64,000 bases of DNA from Sepiola atlantica (lineage: Eukaryota; Mollusca; Cephalopoda; Sepiida; Sepiolidae), in contig CAUVYP010000586.1 in assembly GCA_963556195.1 (NCBI GenBank), positions 744,001 through 808,000 on the forward strand, given 5' to 3'. The notes under the pieces are model-generated. The model was given only the letters and a program-made list of their open reading frames with translations. It was not told where the DNA came from and ran no database searches. The position numbers and the translations under genes were made by a program. Below are positions 36,830-48,176 of the stretch, one piece after another; the stretch's first letter is position 1; each line of letters starts with the position of its first letter.

Positions 36830-37018
36830 TTAAAGTTGATATCGCTTTTGTTTATAACTTCCACATTTATTCGAATTGTGCAACGAAATTTTGCAGACAG
36901 TCGCGGATAGGCCTTTTCTACTGAAGTACCAAGTTTCAGAAGTGCAGCTCTTGTACAGCCGGAGATATGTCGATACAAACTGAATACGCAAAACATCATT
37001 AAAAATATTTAGCGCGTT
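36830..37018 (+). repeat. 189-bp C monomer with a complex 3' change (#199)
   Basis: CATCATTAAAAATATTTAG replaces CATCAACAAAATTTAG at about 36994-37011, adding three bases with several substitutions. The monomer also has CGAAATTTTGC and TGTACAGCC. The next monomer is an A with a D-like GTGGATATC head. This is the largest local length change in the window and keeps the three-base periodicity. Confidence 0.92.
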
Positions 37019-40000
37019 TTAAAGTGGATATCGCTTTTGTTTATAACTTCCACATTTATTCGAATTGTGCAACGAAACTTTGCACAGATTAGCGGAGTCA
37101 CATTTTCTACTGAAGTACCAAGTTTCAGAAGTGCAGCTCTTGTACTGCCGGAGATATGTCGATACAAACTGAATACGCAAACTATCAACAAAATTTAGTG
37201 CGATTTAAAGTTGATATCGCTTTTGTTTATAACTTCACCATTCTTTTGAATTGTGCAACGAAACTTTGCAGAGATAAGTGGAGTTACATGCTGTACTGAA
37301 GTACCAAGTTTCAGAAGTGCAGCTCTTTTACTGCCGGAGATATGTCGATACAAACTGAATACGCAAAACATCAACAAAATTTAGCGCGTTTTAAAGTGGA
37401 TATCGCTTTTGTTTATAACTTCACCATTCTTTAGAATTGTGCAACGAAACTTTGCAGACCGTCGCGGAGACACACGTTCTACTGAAGTACCAAGTTTCAG
37501 AAGTGCAGCTCTTGTACTGCCGGAGATATGTCGATACAAACTGAATACGCAAAACATCAACAAAATTTAGCGCGTTTTAAAGTTGATATCGCTTTTGTTT
37601 ATAACTTCCACATTTATTCGAATTGTGCAACGAAACTTTGCACAGATTAGCGGAGTCACATTTTCTACTGAAGTACCAAGTTTACGAAGTGCAGCTCTTG
37701 TACTGCCGGAGATATGTCGATACAAACTGAATACGCAAAACATCAACAAAATTTAGCGCGTTTTAAAGTTGATATCGCTTTTGTTTATAACTTCCACATT
37801 TATTCGAATTGTGCAACGAAACTTTGCAGACAGTCGCGGATAGGCCTTTACTACTGAAGTACCAAGTTTCAGAAGTGCAGCTCTTGTACTGCCGGAGATA
37901 TGTCGATACAAACTGAATACGCAAAACATCAACAAAATTTAGCGCGTTTTAAAGTTGATATCGCTTTTGTTTATAACTTCCACATTTATTTTAATTGTGC
38001 AACGAAACTTTGCACAGATTAGCGGAGTCACATTTTCTACTGAAGTACCAAGTTTCAGAAGTGCAGCTCTTGTACTGCCGGAGATATGTCGATACAAACT
38101 GAATACGCAAAACATCAACAAAATTTAGCGCGTTTTAAAGTTGATATCGCTTTTGTTTATACCTTCCACATTTATTCGAATTGTGCAACGAAACTTTGCA
38201 GACAGTCGCGGATAGGCCTTTTCTACTGAAGCACCAAGTTTCAGAAGTGCAGCTCTTGTACTGCCGGAGATATGTCGATACAAACTGAATACGCAAAACA
38301 TCAACAAAATTTAGCGCGTTTTAAAGTTGATATCGCTTTTGTTTATAACTTCGACATTTATTCGAATTGTGCAACGAAACTTTGCACAGATTAGCGGAGT
38401 CACATTTTCTACTGAAGTACCAAGTTTCAGAAGTGCAGCTCTTGTACTGCCGGAGATATGTCGATACAAACTGAATACGCAAACTATCAACAAAATTTAG
38501 TGCGATTTAAAGTTAGTATCGCTTTTGTTTATAACTTCACCATTCTTTTGAATTGTGCAACGACACTTTGCAGAGATAAGCGGAGTCACATGCTCTACTG
38601 AAGTACCAAGTTTCAGAAGTGCAGCTCTTTTACTGCCGGAGATATGTCGATACAAACTGAATACGCAAAACATCAACAAAATTTAGCGCGTTTTAAAGTT
38701 GATATCGCTTTTGTTTATAACTTCCACATTTATTTTAATTGTGCAACGAAACTTTGCACAGATTAGCGGAGTCACATTTTCTACTGAAGTACCAAGTTTC
38801 AGAAGTGCAGCTCTTGTACTGCCGGAGATATGTCGATACAAACTGAATACGCAAAATATCAACAAAATTTAGCGCGTCTTAAAGTTGATATCGCTTTTGT
38901 TTATAACTTCCACATTTATTCGAATTGTGCAACGAAACTTTGCACAGATTAGCGGAGTCACATTTTCTACTGAAGTACCAAGTTTCAGAAGTGCAGCTCT
39001 TGTACTGCCGGAGATATGTCGATACAAACTGAATACGCAAACTATCAACAAAATTTAGTGCGATTTAAAGTTGATATCGCTTTTGTTTATAACTTCACCA
39101 TTCTTTTGAATTGTGCAACGAAACTTTGCAGAGATAAGTGGAGTTACATGCTCTACTGAAGTACCAAGTTTCAGAAGTGCAGCTCTTGTACTGCCGGAGA
39201 TATGTCGATACAAACTGAATACGCAAAACATCAACAAAATTTAGCGCGTTTTAAAGTGGATATCGCTTTTGTTTATAACTTCACCATTCTTTAGAATTGT
39301 GCAACGAAACTTTGCAGACCGTCGCGGAGACACACGTTCTACTAAAGTACCAAGTTTCAGAAGTGCAGCTCTTGTACTGCCGGAGATATGTCGATACAAA
39401 CTGAATACGCAAAACATCAACTAAATTTAGCGCGTTTTAAAGTTGATATCGCTTTTGTTTATAACTTCCACATTTATTCGAATTGTGCAACGAAACTTTG
39501 CACAGATTAGCGGAGTCACATTTTCTACTGAAGTACCAAGTTTCAGAAGTGCAGCTCTTGTACTGCCGGAGATATGTCGATACAAACTGAATACGCAAAA
39601 CATCAACAAAATTTAGCGCGTTTTAAAGTTGATATCGCTTTTGTTTATAACTTCCACATTTATTCGAATTGTGCAACGAAACTTTGCACAGATAAGCGGA
39701 GTCACATTTTCTACTGAAGTACCAAGTTTCAGAAGTGCAGCTCTTGTACTGCCGGAGATATGTCGATACAAACTGAATACGCAAAACATCAACAAAATTT
39801 AGCGCGTTTTAAAGTTGATATCGCTTTTGTTTATAACTTCCACATTTATTCGAATTGTGCAACGAAATTTTGCAGACAGTCGCGGATAGGCCTTTTCTAC
39901 TGAAGTACCAAGTTTCAGAAGTGCAGCTCTTGTACTGCCGGAGATATGTCGATACAAACTGAATACGCAAAACATCAACAAAATTTAGCGCGTTTTAAAG

Positions 40001-41110
40001 TGGATATCGCTTTTGTTTATAACTTCCACATTTATTCGAATTGTGCAACGAAACTTTGCACAGATTAGCGGAGTCACATTTTCTACTGAAGTACCAAGTT
40101 TCAGAAGTGCAGCTCTTGTACTGCCGGAGATATGTCGATACAAACTGAATACGCAAACTATCAACAAAATTTAGTGCGATTTAAAGTTGATATCGCTTTT
40201 GTTTATAACTTCACCATTCTTTTGAATTGTGCAACGAAACTTTGCAGAGATAAGTGGAGTTACATGCTCTACTGAAGTACCAAGTTTCAGAAGTGCAGCT
40301 CTTTTACTGCCGGAGATATGTCGATACAAACTGAATACGCAAAACATCAACTAAATTTAGCGCGTTTTAAAGTGGATATCGCTTTTGTTTATAACTTCAC
40401 CATTCTTTAGAATTGTGCAACGAAACTTTGCAGACCGTCGCGGAGACACACGTTCTACTGAAGTACCAAGTTTCAGAAGTGCAGCTCTTGTACTGCCGGA
40501 GATATGTCGATACAAACTGAATACGCAAAACATCAACAAAATTTAGCGCGTTTTAAAGTTGATATCGCTTTTGTTTATAACTTCCACATTTATTCGAATT
40601 GTGCAACGAAACTTTGCACAGATTAGCGGAGTCACATTTTCTACTGAAGTACCAAGTTTCAGAAGTGCAGCTCTTGTACTGCCGGAGATATGTCGATACA
40701 AACTGAATACGCAAAACATCAACAAAATTTAGCGCGTTTTAAAGTTGATATCGCTTTTGTTTATAACTTCCACATTTATTCGAATTGTGCAACGAAACTT
40801 TGCAGACAGTCGCGGATAGGCCTTTACTACTGAAGTACCAAGTTTCAGAAGTGCAGCTCTTGTACTGCCGGAGATATGTCGATACAAACTGAATACGCAA
40901 AACATCAACAAAATTTAGCGCGTTTTAAAGTTGATATCGCTTTTGTTTATAACTTCCACATTTATTTTAATTGTGCAACGAAACTTTGCACAGATTAGCG
41001 GAGTCACATTTTCTACTGAAGTACCAAGTTTCAGAAGTGCAGCTCTTGTACTGCCGGAGATATGTCGATACAAACTGAATACGCAAACTATCAACAAAAT
41101 TTAGTGCGAT
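37019..41110 (+). repeat. 6-mer duplicated at 16-mer offset (37019-38134, 39995-41110)
   Basis: A(GTGGATATC head)-B1-D'-A-C-A(TTTTAATTG) occurs twice, offset by 2976 bp. The shared private marker is GGCCTTTACTAC in the C monomer. Differences include ATGCTGTAC (#201), TTTACGAAG (#203), the CATCAACTAAAT end of #217, and the CAAACTATC end of #221. The stretch between (#206-215) is C-A'-B-A-A-B1-D'-A-A-C. Confidence 0.82.
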
Positions 41111-42040
41111 TTAAAGTTGATATCGCTTTTGTTTATAACTTCACCATTCTTTTGAATTGTGCAACGAAACTTTGCAGAGATAAGTGGAGTTACATGCTCT
41201 ACTGAAGTACCAAGTTTCAGAAGTGCAGCTCTTTTACTGCCGGAGATATGTCGATACAAACTGAATACGCAAAACATCAACAAAATTTAGCGCGTCTTAA
41301 AGTGGATATCGCTTTTGTTTATAACTTCACCATTCTTTAGAATTGTGCAACGAAACTTTGCAGACCGTCGCGGAGACACACGTTCTACTGAAGAACCAAG
41401 TTTCAGAAGTGCAGCTCTTGTACTGCCGGAGATATGTCGATACAAACTGAATACGCAAAACATCAACTAAATTTAGCGCGTTTTAAAGTTGATATCGCTT
41501 TTGTTTATAACTTCCACATTTATTCGAATTGTGCAACGAAACTTTGCACAGATTAGCGGAGTCACATTTTCTACTGAAGTACCAAGTTTCAGAAGTGCAG
41601 CTCTTGTACTGCCGGAGATATGTCGATACAAACTGAATACGCAAAACATCAACAAAATTTAGCGCGTTTTAAAGTTGATATCGCTTTTGTTTATACCTTC
41701 CACATTTATTCGAATTGTGCAACGAAACTTTGCAGACAGTCGCGGATAGGCCTTTTCTACTGAAGTACCAAGTTTCAGAAGTGCAGCTCTTGTACTGCCG
41801 GAGATATGTCGATACAAACTGAATACGCAAAACATCAACAAAATTTAGCGCGTTTTAAAGTTGATATCGCTTTTGTTTATAACTTCGACATTTATTACAA
41901 TTGTGCAACGAAACTTTGCACAGATTAGCGGAGTCACATTTTCTACTGCAGTACCAAGTTTCAGAAGTGCAGCTCTTGTACTGCCGGAGATATGTCGATA
42001 CAAACTGAATACGCAAAACATCAACAAAATTAAGCGCGTT
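41111..42040 (+). repeat. B1-D'-A-C-A lead-in to the 17-mer HOR (#222-226)
   Basis: This ends with an A' relative having TTTATTACAATTG and CTGCAGTACC (#226). That same pair of changes recurs at #310 (57474), followed by B3-A-A in both places. So 41855-42598 and 57474-58217 are related segments 15.6 kb apart. Confidence 0.8.
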
Positions 42041-42226
42041 TTAAAGTTGATATCGCTTTTGTTTATAACTTCACCATTCTTTAGAATTGTGCAACGAAAC
42101 TTTGCAGAGATAAGCGGAGTCACATGCTCTACTGAAGTACCAAGTTTCAGAAGTGCAGCTCTTTTACTGCCGGAGATATGTCGATACAAACTGAATACGC
42201 AAAACATCAACAAAATTTAGCGCGTT
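42041..42226 (+). repeat. Family B3 monomer (A-like head on B2 body, #227)
   Basis: This monomer has the family A head (GCGCGTTTTAAAGTTGATATC type) joined to the B2 sequence ATTCTTTAGAATT, the B cassette and CTTTTACTGCC. It is found only between 42 and 58 kb (#227, #237, #244, #260, #270, #283, #294, #311) and occupies slots 1 and 11 of the 17-mer HOR. It most simply arose by crossover or conversion between A and B2 monomers. In #227 the preceding junction reads AAAATTAAG instead of AAAATTTAG. Confidence 0.85.
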
Positions 42227-44458
42227 TTAAAGTTGATATCGCTTTTGTTTATAACTTCCACATTTATTTTAATTGTGCAACGAAACTTTGCACAGATTAG
42301 CGGAGTCACATTTTCTACTGAAGTACCAAGTTTCAGAAGTGCAGCTCTTGTACTGCCGGAGATATGTCGATACAAACTGAATACGCAAAATATCAACAAA
42401 ATTTAGCGCGTCTTAAAGTTGATATCGCTTTTGTTTATAACTTCCACATTTATTCGAATTGTGCAACGAAACTTTGCACAGATTAGCGGAGTCACATTTT
42501 CTACTGAAGTACCAAGTTTCAGAAGTGCAGCTCTTGTACTGCCGGAGATATGTCGATACAAACTGAATACGCAAACTATCAACAAAATTTAGTGCAATAA
42601 TAAGTTGATATCGCTTTTGTTTATAACTTCACCATTCTTTTGAATTGTGCAACGAAACTTTGCAGAGATAAGTGGAGTTACATGCTCTACTGAAGTACCA
42701 AGTTTCAGAAGTGCAGCTCTTTTACTGCCGGAGATATGTCGATACAAACTGAATACGCAAAACATCAACAAAATTTAGCGCGTTTTAAAGTGGATATCGC
42801 TTTTGTTTATAACTTCACCATTCTTTAGAATTGTGCAACGAAACTTTGCAGACCGTCGCGGAGACACACGTTCTACTGAAGTACCAAGTTTCAGAAGTGC
42901 AGCTCTTGTACTGCCGGAGATATGTCGATACAAACTGAATACGCAAAACATCAACTAAATTTAGCGCGTTTTAAAGTTGATATCGCTTTTGTTTATAACT
43001 TCCACATTTATTCGAATTGTGCAACGAAACTTTGCACAGATTAGCGGAGTCACATTTTCTACTGAAGTACCAAGTTTCAGAAGTGCAGCTCTTGTACTGC
43101 CGGAGATATGTCGATACAAACTGAATACGCAAAACATCAACAAAATTTAGCGCGTTTTAAAGTTGATATCGCTTTTGTTTATACCTTCCACATTTATTCG
43201 AATTGTGCAACGAAACTTTGCAGACAGTCGCGGATAGGCCTTTTCTACTGAAGTACCAAGTTTCAGAAGTGCAGCTCTTGTACTGCCGGAGATATGTCGA
43301 TACAAACTGAATACGCAAAACATCAACTAAATTTAGCGCGTTTTAAAGTTGATATCGCTTTTGTTTATAACTTCCACATTTATTCGAATTGTGCAACGAA
43401 ACTTTGCACAGATTAGCGGAGTCACATTTTCTACTGAAGTACCAAGTTTCAGAAGTGCAGCTCTTGTACTGCCGGAGATATGTCGATACAAACTGAATAC
43501 GCAAAACATCAACAAAATTTAGCGCGTTTTAAAGTTGATATCGCTTTTGTTTATAACTTCCACATTTATTCGAATTGTGCAACGAAACTTTGCAGACAGT
43601 CGCGGATAGGCCTTTTCTACTGAAGTACCAAGTTTCAGAAGTGCAGCTCTTGTACTGCCGGAGATATGTCGATACAAACTGAATACGCAAAACATCAACT
43701 AAATTTAGCGCGTTTTAAAGTTGATATCGCTTTTGTTTATAACTTCGACATTTATTCGAATTGTGCAACGAAACTTTGCACAGATTAGCGGAGTCACATT
43801 TTCTACTGCAGTACCAAGTTTCAGAAGTGCAGCTCTTGTACTGCCGGAGATATGTCGATACAAACTGAATACGCAAAACATCAACAAAATTTAGCGCGTT
43901 TTAAAGTTGATATCGCTTTTGTTTATAACTTCACCATTCTTTAGAATTGTGCAACGAAACTTTGCAGAGATAAGCGGAGTCACATGCTCTACTCGAGTAC
44001 CAAGTTTCAGAAGTGCAGCTCTTTTACTGCCGTAGATATGTCGATACAAACTGAATACGCAAAACATCAACAAAATTTAGCGCGTTTTAAAGTTGATATC
44101 GCTTTTGTTTATAACTTCCACATTTATTTTAATTGTGCAACGAAACTTTGCACAGATTAGCGGAGTCACATTTTCTACTGAAGTACCAAGTTTCAGAAGT
44201 GCAGCTCTTGTACTGCCGAAGATATGTCGATACAAACTGAATACGCAAAATATCAACAAAATTTAGCGCGTCTTAAAGTTGATATCGCTTTTGTTTATAA
44301 CTTCCACATTTATTCGAATTGTGCAACGAAACTTTGCACAGATTAGCGGAGTCACATTTTCTACTGAAGTACCAAGTTTCAGAAGTGCAGCTCTTGTACT
44401 GCCGGAGATATGTCGATACAAACTGAATACGCAAACTATCAACAAAATTTAGTGCGAT

Positions 44459-44643
44459 TTAAAGTTGATATCGCTTTTGTTTATAACTTCACCATTCTTT
44501 TGAATTGTGCAACGAAACTTTGCAGAGATAAGTGGAGTTACATGCTCTACTGAAGTACCAAGTTTCAGAAATGCAGCTCTTTTACTGCCGGAGATATGTC
44601 GATACAAACTGAATACGTAAACATCAACAAAATTTAGCGCGTT
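44459..44643 (+). repeat. 185-bp B1 monomer, HOR slot 14 (#240)
   Basis: GAATACGTAAACATC replaces GAATACGCAAAACATC at about 44611, with one base lost and C changed to T. Four further 185-bp monomers with the same change start at 47434, 50595, 53012 and 55057. They are copies of one event and mark the slot in each unit. The first four also have TCAGAAATGC; the copy at 55057 has the usual TCAGAAGTGC. Confidence 0.93.
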
Positions 44644-45201
44644 TTAAAGTGGATATCGCTTTTGTTTATAACTTCACCATTCTTTAGAATTGTGCAACGA
44701 AACTTTGCAGACCGGCGCGGAGACACACGTTCTACTGAAGTACCAAGTTTCAGAAGTGCAGCTCTTGTACTGCCGGAGATATGTCGATACAAACTGAATA
44801 CGCAAAACATCAACTAAATTTAGCGCGTTTTAAAGTTGATATCGCTTTTGTTTATAACTTCCACATTTATTCGAATTGTGCAACGAAACTTTGCACAGAT
44901 TAGCGGAGTCACATTTTCTACTGAAGTACCAAGTTTCAGAAGTGCAGCTCTTGTACTGCCGGAGATATGTCGATACAAACTGAATACGCAAAACATCAAC
45001 AAAATTTAGCGCGTTTTAAAGTTGATATCGCTTTTGTTTATAACTTCCACATTTATTCGAATTGTGCAACGAAACTTTGCACAGATTAGCGGAGTCACAT
45101 TTTCTACTGAAGTACCAAGTTTCAGAAGTGCAGCTCTTGTACTGCCGGAGATATGTCGATACAAACTGAATACGCAAAACATCAACAAAATTTAGCGCGT
45201 T

Positions 45202-48176
45202 TTAAAGTTGATATCGCTTTTGTTTATAACTTGACCATTCTTTAGAATTGTGCAACGAAACTTTGCAGAGATAAGCGGAGTCACATGCTCTACTGAAGTA
45301 CCAAGTTTCAGAAGTGCAGCTCTTTTACTGCCGGAGATATGTCGATACAAACTGAATACGCAAAACATCAACAAAATTTAGCGCGTTTTAAAGTTGATAT
45401 CGCTTTTGTTTATAACTTCCACATTTATTTTAATTGTGCAACGAAACTTTGCACAGATTAGCGGAGTCACATTTTCTACTGAAGTACCAAGTTTCAGAAG
45501 TGCAGCTCTTGTACTGCCGGAGATATGTCGATACAAACTGAATACGCAAAATATCAACAAAATTTAGCGCGTCTTAAAGTTGATATCGCTTTTGTTTATA
45601 ACTTCCACATTTATTCGAATTGTGCAACGAAACTTTGCACAGATTAGCGGAGTCACATTTTCTACTGAAGTACCAAGTTTCAGAAGTGCAGCTCTTGTAC
45701 TGCCGGAGATATGTCGATACAAACTGAATACGCAAACTATCAACAAAATTTAGTGCAATAATAAGTTGATATCGCTTTTGTTTATAACTTCACCATTCTT
45801 TTGAATTGTGCAACGAAACTTTGCAGAGATAAGTGGAGTTACATGCTCTACTGAAGTACCAAGTTTCAGAAGTGCAGCTCTTTTACTGCCGGAGATATGT
45901 CGATACAAACTGAATACGCAAAACATCAACAAAATTTAGCGCGTTTTAAAGTGGATATCGCTTTTGTTTATAACTTCACCATTCTTTAGAATTGTGCAAC
46001 GAAACTTTGCAGACCGTCGCGGAGACACACGTTCTACTGAAGTACCAAGTTTCAGAAGTGCAGCTCTTGTACTGCCGGAGATATGTCGATACAAACTGAA
46101 TACGCAAAACATCAACTAAATTTAGCGCGTTTTAAAGTTGATATCGCTTTTGTTTATAACTTCCACATTTATTCGAATTGTGCAACGAAACTTTGCACAG
46201 ATTAGCGGAGTCACATTTTCTACTGAAGTACCAAGTTTCAGAAGTGCAGCTCTTGTACTGCCGGAGATATGTCGATACAAACTGAATACGCAAAACATCA
46301 ACAAAATTTAGCGCGTTTTAAAGTTGATATCGCTTTTGTTTATACCTTCCACATTTATTCGAATTGTGCAACGAAACTTTGCAGACAGTCGCGGATAGGC
46401 CTTTTCTACTGAAGTACCAAGTTTCAGAAGTGCAGCTCTTGTACTGCCGGAGATATGTCGATACAAACTGAATACGCAAAACATCAACTAAATTTAGCGC
46501 GTTTTAAAGTTGATATCGCTTTTGTTTATAACTTCCACATTTATTCGAATTGTGCAACGAAACTTTGCACAGATTAGCGGGGTCACATTTTCTACTGAAG
46601 TACCAAGTTTCAGAAGTGCAGCTCTTGTACTGCCGGAGATATGTCGATACAAACTGAATACGCAAAACATCAACAAAATTTAGCGCGTTTTAAAGTTGAT
46701 ATCGCTTTTGTTTATAACTTCCACATTTATTCGAATTGTGCAACGAAACTTTGCAGACAGTCGCGGATAGGCCTTTTCTACTGAAGTACCAAGTTTCAGA
46801 AGTGCAGCTCTTGTACTGCCGGAGATATGTCGATACAAACTGAATACGCAAAACATCAACTAAATTTAGCGCGTTTTAAAGTTGATATCGCTTTTGTTTA
46901 TAACTTCGACATTTATTCGAATTGTGCAACGAAACTTTGCACAGATTAGCGGAGTCACATTTTCTACTGCAGTACCAAGTTTCAGAAGTGCAGCTCTTGT
47001 ACTGCCGGAGATATGTCGATACAAACTGAATACGCAAAACATCAACAAAATTTAGCGCGTTTTAAAGTTGATATCGCTTTTGTTTATAACTTCCACATTT
47101 ATTTTAATTGTGCAACGAAACTTTGCACAGATTAGCGGAGTCACATTTTCTACTGAAGTACCAAGTTTCAGAAGTGCAGCTCTTGTACTGCCGAAGATAT
47201 GTCGATACAAACTGAATACGCAAAATATCAACAAAATTTAGCGCGTCTTAAAGTTGATATCGCTTTTGTTTATAACTTCCACATTTATTCGAATTGTGCA
47301 ACGAAACTTTGCACAGATTAGCGGAGTCACATTTTCTACTGAAGTACCAAGTTTCAGAAGTGCAGCTCTTGTACTGCCGGAGATATGTCGATACAAACTG
47401 AATACGCAAACTATCAACAAAATTTAGTGCGATTTAAAGTTGATATCGCTTTTGTTTATAACTTCACCATTCTTTTGAATTGTGCAACGAAACTTTGCAG
47501 AGATAAGTGGAGTTACATGCTCTACTGAAGTACCAAGTTTCAGAAATGCAGCTCTTTTACTGCCGGAGATATGTCGATACAAACTGAATACGTAAACATC
47601 AACAAAATTTAGCGCGTTTTAAAGTGGATATCGCTTTTGTTTATAACTTCACCATTCTTTAGAATTGTGCAACGAAACTTTGCAGACCGGCGCGGAGACA
47701 CACGTTCTACTGAAGTACCAAGTTTCAGAAGTGCAGCTCTTGTACTGCCGGAGATATGTCGATACAAACTGAATACGCAAAACATCAACTAAATTTAGCG
47801 CGTTTTAAAGTTGATATCGCTTTTGTTTATAACTTCCACATTTATTCGAATTGTGCAACGAAACTTTGCACAGATTAGCGGAGTCACATTTTCTACTGAA
47901 GTACCAAGTTTCAGAAGTGCAGCTCTTGTACTGCCGGAGATATGTCGATACAAACTGAATACGCAAAACATCAACAAAATTTAGCGCGTTTTAAAGTTGA
48001 TATCGCTTTTGTTTATAACTTCCACATTTATTCGAATTGTGCAACGAAACTTTGCACAGATTAGCGGAGTCACATTTTCTACTGAAGTACCAAGTTTCAG
48101 AAGTGCAGCTCTTGTACTGCCGGAGATATGTCGATACAAACTGAATACGCAAAACATCAACAAAATTTAGCGCGTT
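45202..48176 (+). repeat. 17-mer HOR, copy 2 (16 monomers, slot 11 lost)
   Basis: All slot markers are present except that slot 10 (CTGCAGTACC) is followed directly by slot 12 (GCCGAAGATA), so the second B3 is missing. Length is 2975 bp. Slot 8 here, and in copies 3 and 4, has GCGGGGTCAC; copy 1 has GCGGAGTCAC. Copies 2-4 are therefore closer to one another than to copy 1. Confidence 0.88.
47434..47618 (+). repeat. 185-bp B1 monomer, HOR slot 14, copy 2 (#256)
   Basis: Carries ACGTAAACATC and TCAGAAATGC as in #240. Confidence 0.92.

Larger units (their letters stand above)
35156..37018 (+). repeat. First stretch with right-hand subtypes (#190-199)
   Basis: The order is B1(GAGTTACATG)-D'-A-C(TATACCTTC)-A'-B2-A-A-A-C. 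Here D', GAGTTACATG and TATACCTTC all appear for the first time within about 700 bp. It ends in the 189-bp monomer #199. Confidence 0.8.
42041..45201 (+). repeat. 17-mer HOR, copy 1 (complete, 3161 bp, #227-243)
   Basis: The slots are B3-A-A-B1-D'-A-C-A-C-A'-B3-A-A-B1-D'-A-A. Slot markers are TGCAATAATAAG at the head of slot 4, TATACCTTCC in slot 7, CTGCAGTACC in slot 10, GCCGAAGATA in slot 12, GCGTCTTAAAG in slots 3 and 13, a 185-bp slot 14 with ACGTAAACATC, and GACCGGCGCGG in slot 15. Slots 1-5 and 11-15 share one family order, so the unit contains an internal duplication. This is the only copy with all 17 slots. Confidence 0.88.
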
